Source of the DNA: an uncultured Parabacteroides sp.
Lineage (GTDB): Bacteria; Bacteroidota; Bacteroidia; Bacteroidales; Tannerellaceae
NCBI GenBank assembly: GCA_900552415.1
Contig: USAD01000153.1
Coordinates: 1-6,998, forward strand
Direction: 5' to 3'
DNA length: 6,998 nt
A program made the position numbers and the translations under genes. This document shows, one piece after another, positions 1 through 6,768 of this stretch. Numbering within the stretch: position 1 is the stretch's first letter; the number at the start of each line of letters is the position of its first letter. Below the pieces are notes generated by a model that ran no database searches, had not been told where the DNA came from, and worked only from the letters and a program-made list of their open reading frames with translations.

Positions 1-1867
1 CCGCATCTTGCTGATGATATATTTTCACTGGCATTCTCATCATGAAATCTTCAACAGAGCATTCGTATGTATTGATGAACTTCTGGGGATTCCAGTCGAT
101 GATCGGAAACCATGAGCTCTGGATCTGAATCATTATCCTGTGTCCAGGTTCGAAGGTATGCGCCACATCATACAGCGTATAGTTTACAGGAGTAATGCTG
201 TCCGGAGTGAATGCTTTCGGATGTTCGAAGCTCTCGCGGTATCGGCCGCGGAACAGTTCGCCACGGACCATAAGCTGATAACCGCTCATCGGATATGATT
301 TGTTCCCAAGATATTTCACGGCCTCTTCCGGATAACGGAAATTCTCCGGAAAAACATCGATTACCTTCACCATAAAGTCGCCGTCCGTTCCGCCTATAGC
401 CGTCTTCAATTCCACTTCAATCGGTCCGGCAATTGTCAGAGGCTCGGTCAGGGTATCCGTGACGAACGTGATAACATCCGGGCGTGAAGACGCGAATCTT
501 TGGTCGTCGATCATATATTCCCGGGTGCGGCGGGTTGTCGGATTGGCGGTATAAGGCACGGGCTTGGACATATCCGATACATATTCCGTATAAGAATCCG
601 TTTCCGTCGGCAATTCATTTGAGATCTTTCCGTTCTTGTGCAGATAGAAAGGTGTGGCAACGGCATTTGCGATCGGCCATTCATCGTAAGTCTTCCATTG
701 GTTTTCGCCTGTGTAGAATACCTGAACCTTCTTTGTCGGCTTTTCGCCTTTGCCTTCCAGGTAATATCTGAAGAAAGGATATTCAATCTCGTCCTTATAA
801 TAGGCCGATGTACTGTTGCCGAAATAGATATTGCCGAATCCTTGGAAATCGTGGCGTGACCAGGCTCCGTGCCACCAGGGGCCGAAAGCCAGATAAAGTT
901 CGGTTTCGGGCGACTGTTCCTTTATTGCCTTATAGGTGTTCCATGCGCCATAGCAGTCTTCGGAATCGAACAGACCGCCAACAACAAGTATTGCCGGTTT
1001 CAGATTATAGCATGAACGGCGGGCATCGCGTTCCTGCCAGAATTCATCAAAGTTCGGATGAGCCGCGATCATATTCCACAGTGTTGGGGTTGTGTCGTTT
1101 ACCAGCTTGTTTATATCCTTGAATGTGCCGATGGAAAGGAAGTCGGTGTAAACATCATTCTTTACGATCTGTTTGATCACGCCGACACCAATGTTGCGCC
1201 CTTTAAGACTGGGCAGGAAGTTTGTTGTCTGCAGAAGCGTGAATGCTCCGTTGTGATGACGGTCGTCTCCGCGGAACCAGTCCGTCACTGGTCCCTGAGG
1301 TGAAACGGCTTTCAGTGCCGGATGGGCAGACGATGCTGCCATTGTCGCATAGAATCCGTCGTAGCTTATTCCCCATGCGCCAACATTTCCGTTGTTATTT
1401 TTTGTGTTGTGGATAAGCCATTCAATCGTGTCGTATGTGTCAGTCCCTTCATCGATATCGTTCTTGTTTTTCTTGTTTTTGTTTAGTGGGCGCACCTGGA
1501 CAAATTCACCTTCGCTCTTGTATCGTCCGCGAACGTCCTGGAACACCAGGATATAGTTGTTGTCGACGTAGTTCTTCAACGTCCCGCGCAAAGAACCACG
1601 GAACTTTTCGCCATAAGGGGCGCATGAATACGGGGTCCTGTTCATCAGGATCGGATGCTTCTCCTGGTTGTTCTTTGGCTCGTAGATAGCGGTGTAAAGT
1701 GAAATGCCGTCACGCATGGGAATCATGACTTCACGCTTTGTGTAGAGTGAGCGCAGGTGGATTTCAACACTGTCCGGTTCGTTTGTTTTCTGTGCGTATG
1801 CCTTGGTTACGCCTATTGTGGCAGCAACAAACAACGCTAAAAGGATAATTTTCTTTTTTCTTTTCAT
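1..1867 (-). CDS. Secreted CocE/NonD family serine hydrolase (X-Pro dipeptidyl-peptidase S15-like), 3' end cut by window edge
   Basis: I translated this frame by hand from the ATG at 1865-1867 to the left edge: 622 codons, no stop. Residues 1-25 look like a signal peptide (MKRKKK, a hydrophobic stretch, then AYA before Gln26), so the enzyme is probably periplasmic or exported. An alpha/beta-hydrolase domain follows. It starts near the PMRDG motif (about 50-54) and contains the nucleophile elbow GISYDG with Ser168. Asp301 in GGLFDSED and His333 in GPWWHG fit the other two triad members of CocE. From about 460 onward the sequence resembles the beta-rich X-Pro peptidase C-terminal domain. Family members hydrolyse esters or amides (cocaine esterase, glutaryl-7-ACA acylase) or X-Pro peptides; the natural substrate cannot be read here. 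Relatives are about 620-640 residues, so only a short tail should be missing. It appears to be transcribed alone, from a promoter near 1970. Confidence 0.9.
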   Translation of the reverse strand, partial: MKRKKKIILLALFVAATIGVTKAYAQKTNEPDSVEIHLRSLYTKREVMIPMRDGISLYTAIYEPKNNQEKHPILMNRTPYSCAPYGEKFRGSLRGTLKNYVDNNYILVFQDVRGRYKSEGEFVQVRPLNKNKKNKNDIDEGTDTYDTIEWLIHNTKNNNGNVGAWGISYDGFYATMAASSAHPALKAVSPQGPVTDWFRGDDRHHNGAFTLLQTTNFLPSLKGRNIGVGVIKQIVKNDVYTDFLSIGTFKDINKLVNDTTPTLWNMIAAHPNFDEFWQERDARRSCYNLKPAILVVGGLFDSEDCYGAWNTYKAIKEQSPETELYLAFGPWWHGAWSRHDFQGFGNIYFGNSTSAYYKDEIEYPFFRYYLEGKGEKPTKKVQVFYTGENQWKTYDEWPIANAVATPFYLHKNGKISNELPTETDSYTEYVSDMSKPVPYTANPTTRRTREYMIDDQRFASSRPDVITFVTDTLTEPLTIAGPIEVELKTAIGGTDGDFMVKVIDVFPENFRYPEEAVKYLGNKSYPMSGYQLMVRGELFRGRYRESFEHPKAFTPDSITPVNYTLYDVAHTFEPGHRIMIQIQSSWFPIIDWNPQKFINTYECSVEDFMMRMPVKIYHQQDA

Positions 1868-1964
1868 CTATTGCTTTTTCTTACGTTATGTCTCTAAAAT
1901 ACATATCTTTTGGAATGTATTCATGAAATAATCCCATTAGTGCTTTCATAATGATATGGCTTGG

Positions 1965-1972
1965 CAAAGTTA
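1965..1972 (-). promoter_or_regulatory. Candidate Bacteroidetes -7 promoter element for the CocE-like hydrolase
   Basis: On the minus strand this octamer reads TAACTTTG, an exact match to the Bacteroides -7 consensus TAnnTTTG, about 100 bp upstream of the hydrolase start. I found no clear TTTG -33 box at the expected spacing of about 19-20 bp, so the call rests on one element. The same bases belong to ACTTTGCCA, a string that recurs in the tandem repeats at 2092-2230, so the match could be coincidental. Confidence 0.35.
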
Positions 1973-2083
1973 GCAAAAACTTTTATAGATCGTCATGATT
2001 TGAAAGAAAAGCGATAGATTCCTTTCGCTGCTTCAGGTCGTGGTGGCATAAAGGTGAGCGTGAAAGCGCGGCGCGTAACTTCA

Positions 2084-2107
2084 AAGGGAAAAGGAGATAT
2101 CTCCTCT
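2084..2107 (-). terminator. Weak hairpin that might end the M56-propeller transcript
   Basis: On the minus strand the palindrome AGGAGATATCTCCT can fold as a short stem (AGAGGAG with CTCCTTT, one G-T pair) around the loop ATAT, followed by TTTTCCC. It lies about 135 bp past the propeller stop codon, and I saw no better terminator in between. The stem is short and the T-run brief, so this is only a candidate. Confidence 0.2.
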
Positions 2108-2230
2108 GGCGAAAGAAGATATCTCCTCTGGCAAAGTCAGTATATATTCATTGGCAAAGTAAGTATATATTCTTTGCGAAGTCAGTATATATTCTCTGGC
2201 GGATGCAGTATATATTCTTTTTGTGGATGC
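2092..2230. repeat. Array of six 22-23 bp tandem repeats in two sub-types
   Basis: The conserved core G(A/T)AT recurs with its G near 2096, 2118, 2140, 2163, 2185 and 2208, so unit lengths are 22, 22, 23, 22 and 23 bp. The first two units have the core GATATCTCC followed by TCTGGC; the last four have GTATATATTC followed by variants of TTTGGCAAAGT or TCTGGCGGATG. The spacing is close to two helical turns. The first unit contains the perfect 14 bp palindrome AGGAGATATCTCCT (2092-2105). The array is extragenic, directly after the propeller stop codon. It could be a variable-number tandem repeat, a protein-binding array, or a source of RNA hairpins in the operon's 3' end. No function is assigned. 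Confidence 0.85.
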
Positions 2231-2239
2231 GGCAATGGG

Positions 2240-3391
2240 TTATTGTCGCTTCTCCTTGAGCAGGGCGATCACCGGGTTGGATTCCTCGTCGAGCCGGTTG
2301 GCGACGCGTTGGAGCTCGCCCTTGAGTTTCCCGGCCTCACGGGCCTCTACCAGGTCGGGCGCCTGGAGGGTGAGGCAGGCCAACACCTCCTTTCCCTTGG
2401 GCATGACGCTGTAGAGGTCGATGTCCGGCCCATCTTCCATATCCGCGTTGGTCAACGTATATTCGACAAGCCTCTTCTCCCGCGTGTCGTAAAGCAGCAT
2501 CTGGGTCGGGAATCCCTTCATGGTCTCCAGGTCGAATTCCTTCTTTTGTGCCCTCAGAAAATAATAACGGTCGGTCAGGATCGTGGGGTAGAGGAATACT
2601 TGCGGGTCCATCCCGTGGATGGAGGGACTACGTACGATAAGCGGGCTTGCGTTTCCATCGGCATCGTAGCGATAAATCGTGTCCGACGAGGTGACCGTCA
2701 GTGCCCAACAATCGCCGTAAGGGGCGGTCAGGTAGAAGAAGGGCGTGGCGGTCAGTTCGCCATGTGTGAAGATCGGTGTCTCCACCTGGTCGATCGGGAA
2801 CCGGATCTCCTTGGTCAGGCTGCCGTCTTGCTTGGAGATGAGAAGGTGGCAAGAGCTCTCGTCGTGCGGACCGGCGGGTTTCTTGTAGGCCAGCAGGTGG
2901 CCGTCGTCGTAATCGAGAAGCTCCGTGTAATAGTTCTCATCTATCGTCTTGAAGGAACGCTTGAAGTTACCCTTCAAGTCGTAGACCAGGATTTTCCGTA
3001 AGGAGTAGTCCGAGACGAATAACTCCTCCCGTTTCTCGTCGATGACCACGTGGGATGGGCTGACGTATTCCTCAGGTCCTTGCCCTTGGCGTTTGATCTG
3101 TCGGATGCCCTTGCCGGTCGCCCGGTCGAACAGGGAGAGGCAGCCTTCACCATAATCGTATGTGATCAGGAGGTGCGGGCTGACGGCCTCAATGAATCCT
3201 CTGGTCAGGAAACTGTCGGTCGTCTCCAGGGCGACGTATTTGACTTCAAACAGGTCTTGCAGTATCCGTTCCTCCTTGGGGATGCTGCCGCTGAGGTCGA
3301 TGTTTGTCCACGGGGCTGCCTGTTCCTTGTTCCCGCAACCCATCAAGCTCGCTAATAGCGTTGAGCAAGCGATGATGCCTGTTTTTTTCAT
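2240..3391 (-). CDS. Six-bladed beta-propeller lipoprotein
   Basis: A 383-residue protein with a lipoprotein signal peptide: MKK, a hydrophobic stretch, then the lipobox LMGC with Cys19 as the predicted acylated residue, so it should be anchored on the periplasmic side of a membrane. The body matches the Bacteroidetes six-bladed propeller family: LFDRATGKGIRQIK with GQGPEEY at about 87-109, VIDEKREELFVSDY at 116-129, ILVYDLKGNFKRSF at 134-147, and the ending EESNPVIALLKEK. The length is normal for the family. Such propellers usually serve as binding or interaction modules; no catalytic residues are evident and the ligand is unknown. It starts 19 bp after the M56 gene stops, so the two are almost certainly co-transcribed. 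AAGAAG just before the ATG could act as a weak ribosome site. The operon neighbour suggests an envelope sensing or partner role, which is inference. Confidence 0.88.
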   Translation of the reverse strand: MKKTGIIACSTLLASLMGCGNKEQAAPWTNIDLSGSIPKEERILQDLFEVKYVALETTDSFLTRGFIEAVSPHLLITYDYGEGCLSLFDRATGKGIRQIKRQGQGPEEYVSPSHVVIDEKREELFVSDYSLRKILVYDLKGNFKRSFKTIDENYYTELLDYDDGHLLAYKKPAGPHDESSCHLLISKQDGSLTKEIRFPIDQVETPIFTHGELTATPFFYLTAPYGDCWALTVTSSDTIYRYDADGNASPLIVRSPSIHGMDPQVFLYPTILTDRYYFLRAQKKEFDLETMKGFPTQMLLYDTREKRLVEYTLTNADMEDGPDIDLYSVMPKGKEVLACLTLQAPDLVEAREAGKLKGELQRVANRLDEESNPVIALLKEKRQ

Positions 3392-3410
3392 GACTTCTTA
3401 GTTTTAAGGG

Positions 3411-4733
3411 TTAATCTTCTGTTTTTTTATCCGGACGATAGCCGGTGACGATGACTTGCGCCTCCGGGTTGGGGCCCGGCTGGCTGTCGTCGAACCGGAA
3501 CAGGACGCTGAAGGGGACACGCGCTTCGGTTGGTTTCCCGTCGAGCGTGGCCGGTTCCCATGCGGGCATTTGCCGCAAGACGCGGATCACCTCCGCCTCG
3601 AGAGTCGGATCGGCGCTTTTCGTGACTTGGATAGGGCCTACTTGGCCATCCTGCCCGATCGTGATCGTGCAATCGACCAACCCCTCCTTTTCCGCCTCGA
3701 GGGCCGGAACCGGGTATTTGAGGCGCATGGCCATAAAGCGATAGAACTCTTTCTCGCCGCCGAGATATTGGGGCATCACTTCCGGTTCTTTTTCTTGGGA
3801 CATTGCCCATAAATCCGTAACTTTGACCGTTGTCAGGCGATCGGATACACGTGTGACGGCGGGATGGGCGATCGCCACCACCGACAGGGCCGCCAAGGGA
3901 ACGAGGCAAAGATACCTCGCCCGGGCCCAAGGACTGGACTTTTCTTTTAACATCATAGTGATACGTTTTTTAAGTGTACTGTGATTAAAGCTGTTGGCTA
4001 AGGTGTAGCGACTGGAGCCGACAGCTTTTTTTATAAGCAACATTTGGTAGGAGCGGGCCTCGATCCCGGCGGAGAGCACGGCGTCGTCGGCCTCATACTC
4101 GTGGACCGCCCGCATTTCCCGCTTGAGCAGCCAGGCGGCCGGATTGAACCATTGCCAGGCGATAAACACGTCTGCCAGGATCAGGTCCCACGAGTGATGG
4201 TGCCGGATATGTGCCCGTTCGTGGGCGAGGATCTCTTTTGGGTTGTCCCGATAATCCTTTTCGGAGATGACAATATAGCGCATCCAGCTGAATGGGGCTA
4301 ACTCCTCCTCGACCAGCACGAGGTGGAAAGCATCTTGCTCGATCCGTCTCCCGCTCCGGATCAGGTGTCGGAGCCGGAAATAGGCGATAAGTGTGTTGGC
4401 ACTCACGGCGATAACGCCTGCCAGATAGACCACGCAAGCCATCGGCAACCAAAGCCTGTAGAGCTGTTCGAGGGATTTCCCCTGCGGCACGTGGGTGGTC
4501 ATCAGGGTATTGACCGTATCCAGTTCATTTCCGGGCAGGGCGGCTGTCGTGATTGCCTCTTTTCCAAAGAGTAGCGGGATGGCCGGCAAAAGGAGGGCCA
4601 AAGGCCAGAAGGCGAGCAGCAAGCCCCGGTTCAGCCGGAAGAAGGTCTCGTCCGCCAGTGCCCATTTATATAATAGGTAGAGCAACGTCAGGCAGAAGGC
4701 CGATTTAAGCGTATAGATGAGCAGGATTCCCAT
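3411..4733 (-). CDS. M56 (BlaR1-like) membrane metallopeptidase with C-terminal TonB domain
   Basis: A 440-residue membrane protein. Hydrophobic segments lie at about 3-23, 35-56, 95-116 and 273-291. The zinc-peptidase core sits between the third and fourth: HERAH at 171-175 supplies two His ligands and the catalytic Glu172, and HEYEADD at 211-217 supplies the probable third ligand, Glu212. The conserved F-N-x-S-T-L-K-K-R-I region is at about 249-258. After the fourth span, residues 318-415 form a TonB C-terminal domain (PQYLGGEKEF, LKYP, GLVDCTITIGQDG, a MPAWEPA motif). In BlaR1 and MecR1 this position holds a penicillin-binding sensor and the peptidase destroys the BlaI/MecI repressor; here the external domain is TonB-like and no BlaI gene is adjacent. 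The domain could sense envelope state or contact TonB-dependent receptors (inference). It leads an operon with the propeller lipoprotein. GC reaches about 68% locally. Confidence 0.92.
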   Translation of the reverse strand: MGILLIYTLKSAFCLTLLYLLYKWALADETFFRLNRGLLLAFWPLALLLPAIPLLFGKEAITTAALPGNELDTVNTLMTTHVPQGKSLEQLYRLWLPMACVVYLAGVIAVSANTLIAYFRLRHLIRSGRRIEQDAFHLVLVEEELAPFSWMRYIVISEKDYRDNPKEILAHERAHIRHHHSWDLILADVFIAWQWFNPAAWLLKREMRAVHEYEADDAVLSAGIEARSYQMLLIKKAVGSSRYTLANSFNHSTLKKRITMMLKEKSSPWARARYLCLVPLAALSVVAIAHPAVTRVSDRLTTVKVTDLWAMSQEKEPEVMPQYLGGEKEFYRFMAMRLKYPVPALEAEKEGLVDCTITIGQDGQVGPIQVTKSADPTLEAEVIRVLRQMPAWEPATLDGKPTEARVPFSVLFRFDDSQPGPNPEAQVIVTGYRPDKKTED

Positions 4734-4765
4734 GGTATGATTTCTTTTTTAATAGATTATTTATT

Positions 4766-4790
4766 GTTCTTTATCGCAAAGAACGATAAA
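4766..4790. promoter_or_regulatory. Two overlapping perfect 7 bp dyads in the M56 leader
   Basis: GTTCTTT (4766-4772) pairs perfectly with AAAGAAC (4778-4784) across a 5 bp centre, and TTTATCG (4770-4776) pairs perfectly with CGATAAA (4784-4790). The two dyads share bases, so as RNA structures they would be mutually exclusive. They lie 33-57 bp upstream of the M56 start codon, around the transcription start expected if the -7 box is TATCTTTT. They could be an operator or a leader structure. Confidence 0.4.
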
Positions 4791-4793
4791 AGA

Positions 4794-4830
4794 TAGTTTG
4801 AAAACTAATATTTGTAGTTAAATTAAACTA
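4794..4830. promoter_or_regulatory. Pair of TAGTT...AACTA dyads, centres 22 bp apart (operator candidate)
   Basis: TAGTTTGAAAACTA (4794-4807) is a dyad with perfect 6 bp arms. TAGTTAAATTAAACTA (4815-4830) is a 16 bp dyad with 14 of 16 symmetric positions. Their centres are 22 bp apart, about two helical turns, which suits two dimers on one DNA face. The first overlaps the possible M56 -7 box. The intervening TGTA at 4813-4816 resembles one half of a BlaI/MecI-type site, but the full TACA...TGTA operator is absent. Which protein binds is unknown; candidates are the TPR-HTH regulator or a distant BlaI-type repressor. Confidence 0.4.
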
Positions 4831-4897
4831 AGGGGGGAAGTTTCTGTGGGGAATTTATCCTATTTCCCTGTTTCGAATCGAATTCCTTCGGGAATCA

Positions 4898-4927
4898 TTT
4901 GTCATACAATAAATCTTTATAATTTTA
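4898..4927 (+). promoter_or_regulatory. Candidate promoter of the TPR-HTH regulator gene
   Basis: TTTG at 4898-4901 and TAATTTTA at 4920-4927 are separated by 18 bp. They fit the Bacteroides -33 (TTTG) and -7 (TAnnTTTG) elements with one mismatch in the last base of the -7 box and a spacer slightly shorter than usual. Transcription would begin near 4933, leaving a leader of about 17 nt to the ATG at 4950 or about 47 nt to the in-frame ATG at 4980. Confidence 0.4.
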
Positions 4928-4949
4928 GGCTCCGTAAGCATAGAGATAA

Positions 4950-6710
4950 ATGTCGAAAACTAATAAACACACGCGTAAGATGAAAAACGTCCATATACCT
5001 ATATTCTGTATATTCATAACCCTCTTTTGCTGTCTTACGGCTTGTTCATCGCGTGATCGTTACCCCGAGGCGATGAGGCAAGCGACGCGTTGCTTGGAGG
5101 ACCAACCGGACAGCGCGCTTTGTTATTTATCCTCCCTGGATGCCACGATCGGAAAGGAAGCGGAAGAGACCCGGATGTATCATGCCCTCCTGAAACTGCG
5201 GGCCGAGGATAAGCTGTATATCGATCAGACCTCCGACTCGCTGATTATGCGGATTGTCGCCTATTACGACCGGCATGGGGACGCGGACAAACGCCTGGAG
5301 GCCTATTATATGTTAGGTCGGGTGTATCGTACTTTGGAAGATCCCTTGGCGGCGTTGCGGGCGTTCCGCCAGGCGTATGAGGCAGGAGAAGAAAGTGAGC
5401 GCTTCGGTATGCTAGGACGTATTTGTGAACAAACCGGCTATCTTCTGGCGTATCAAGACCTTGATACGGAAGCGTTAGAAGCTGTAAAAAAGGCGACTCG
5501 ATATTATGAATTGGATCATGATACGGTCGGGATATCTTACACCTTACGGAATCAGGCCCGTTTATATTTGGAGCAGAACAGGAGAGATAGCGTAGAATCA
5601 TTGTATAGGGAAGCGATCCGATTGGCTTTAGTCGTACGGGATAGTTCAGTCGCTCATGCGATATCCGGAGAATTCGCCGCTATGCTCATCAATATGAGCC
5701 AAGACTATGATGAATCGGGGAAAATACTTTCGAGCCTGCCGGAAGATTATAAAAAAAGAAACGCGATTATTCTCAAAAATATAGGAGACATCTATCTATA
5801 TCGGTTTTACCCGGATTCCGCACGCCATTATTATCAATTGGCGTTAAATGCCGAAGAGGATAAAAATATCTATTTGGAAAAAGAGATTTACCAATTATTG
5901 GCGAACATGGATTCCACGATAAATCCTCGTTCCGCTTTTCATTATGAACGATTGGCTTCTGTATGCTCGGATAGTATCTTAGGGCTAAAAAAGGCGGAAG
6001 CTATTAAGAAATATAATTATCAACAGACGAAAATAGTGAATCAACGGTTGCAAATCGCAAATGCCCGGCATCAGTCCGTTCGCTGGCTACTTGGTTTTCT
6101 TTTGTTGTTCGTATCCGCAATTCTTGTATTTATTGTGAATTACTATTGGCGGAAATCCCGTAGCTTAAAATTACGGGCACTTCAGATTCAACGATTATCG
6201 CAAAAACAGGAATCTCTATTAAATGAAGCCATAACTCATTTGAAAATCGAATTGCGGCAAGTTAAGTCTTCTGACGAGGAACTGATCCTTAACCTGAAAG
6301 AACGATTGAGACAACATGAACAAACGCTTCGACAAATTCAAGATGAGCAAGAGCGTCAAGTGAACTCTTTGAAAGCGTCTGAAATTTTTCGCTTTTTCTC
6401 AAATCCCCAAAATCAAAATCATAGAGTCTTGACTTCCGATAAATGGCTGGAATTGCAAATGGCGATCGATCGGACTTATCCCAATTTTACGGCGTTGTTG
6501 CAAACTTATTGCTTGTCCATTACGGAGCGGGACTTACAACTGTGTTATCTGGTCAAGATTGGCATTTCCCCTAATGGCATCGCCTCCATTTTTGATTGTA
6601 GCCCACAGGCCGTAGCCTCTAAGCGTTCACGGTTATATGAAAAAATACTCAAGCTTAAGAAAGGAGAAGGCAAGGCGAAAGATTTTGATAAATTCATATT
6701 GAATTTGTGA
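4950..6710 (+). CDS. Membrane-anchored TPR regulator with C-terminal helix-turn-helix
   Basis: A 586-residue protein of a Bacteroidetes-specific layout. The N-terminus carries a signal sequence ending in the lipobox LTAC (Cys32 from the ATG at 4950, Cys22 if the in-frame ATG at 4980 is used; the latter gives a more typical lipoprotein signal). Residues about 110-305 are helical with TPR-like repeats, for example 116-145, 196-227 and 274-301. A strong membrane span lies at about 378-399, followed by a charged coiled coil at 400-475. The C-terminus (about 523-565) is LuxR-like: ITERDLQLCYLVKIGIS, then SPQAVASKRSRLYEKI as probable recognition helix. It is likely a one-piece transmembrane regulator with a periplasmic TPR sensor and cytoplasmic DNA-binding end; targets are unknown. 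It is divergent from the M56 operon and may control that operon, itself, or both. GC falls from about 57% before position 5460 to about 35% later. Confidence 0.85.
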   Translation: MSKTNKHTRKMKNVHIPIFCIFITLFCCLTACSSRDRYPEAMRQATRCLEDQPDSALCYLSSLDATIGKEAEETRMYHALLKLRAEDKLYIDQTSDSLIMRIVAYYDRHGDADKRLEAYYMLGRVYRTLEDPLAALRAFRQAYEAGEESERFGMLGRICEQTGYLLAYQDLDTEALEAVKKATRYYELDHDTVGISYTLRNQARLYLEQNRRDSVESLYREAIRLALVVRDSSVAHAISGEFAAMLINMSQDYDESGKILSSLPEDYKKRNAIILKNIGDIYLYRFYPDSARHYYQLALNAEEDKNIYLEKEIYQLLANMDSTINPRSAFHYERLASVCSDSILGLKKAEAIKKYNYQQTKIVNQRLQIANARHQSVRWLLGFLLLFVSAILVFIVNYYWRKSRSLKLRALQIQRLSQKQESLLNEAITHLKIELRQVKSSDEELILNLKERLRQHEQTLRQIQDEQERQVNSLKASEIFRFFSNPQNQNHRVLTSDKWLELQMAIDRTYPNFTALLQTYCLSITERDLQLCYLVKIGISPNGIASIFDCSPQAVASKRSRLYEKILKLKKGEGKAKDFDKFILNL

Positions 6711-6768
6711 GACGTTGATTGAAATGCGTATTTTTTGCGTAATAGAATTCTTGTCTTACTATTGGTCA

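Larger units (their letters stand above)
1868..2239. other. 372 bp non-coding region between the propeller gene and the hydrolase gene
   Basis: No convincing gene lies here. It holds the 5' leader and candidate promoter of the hydrolase (1868-1972), about 120 bp with nothing recognisable (1973-2091), and the tandem repeat array (2092-2230), which begins 10 bp beyond the propeller stop codon. Both flanking genes point left, so the region is at once the 3' flank of the operon and the promoter region of the hydrolase. Confidence 0.8.
4734..4949. promoter_or_regulatory. Divergent intergenic control region between the M56 operon and the TPR regulator
   Basis: This AT-rich 216 bp stretch must contain the promoters of both divergent transcripts. 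It carries several dyads listed separately, a candidate plus-strand promoter at 4898-4927, and a small hairpin with a TTCG loop at 4882-4895 (ATTCC paired with GGAAT). The minus-strand octamer TATCTTTT (4788-4795) matches TAnnTTTG at all but the last base and is a possible -7 box for the M56 operon. I found no clear -33 box for it. Confidence 0.6.

Noticed and set aside
484..1689. Several short open frames on both strands within the hydrolase region
   Set aside because: The minus-strand hydrolase frame is open over all 622 codons with catalytic motifs in place, so the short frames are overlaps without support.
2092..2230. CRISPR-like array
   Set aside because: Units of 22-23 bp repeat directly with no unique spacers between them, and no cas gene is nearby; it is a simple tandem array.
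2054..3001. Long plus-strand open frame of 315 codons covering the repeats and antisense to the propeller gene
   Set aside because: It reads through non-coding tandem repeats, has no recognisable domain, and most of it is the antisense of a well-supported lipoprotein gene in high-GC DNA, where spurious open frames are common.
3456..3812. Plus-strand open frames antisense to the M56-TonB gene
   Set aside because: Shadows of a GC-rich gene with clear peptidase and TonB motifs; no domain, ribosome site or promoter supports them.
4794..4830. Canonical BlaI/MecI operator
   Set aside because: Only one TGTA half-site is present and the partner TACA at proper spacing is missing; the dyads have TAGTT/AACTA arms instead.
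6721..6742. Hairpin terminator after the regulator gene at the TGCGTA motifs
   Set aside because: The two TGCGTA copies around a T-run are direct repeats, not inverted, so they do not form a stem.
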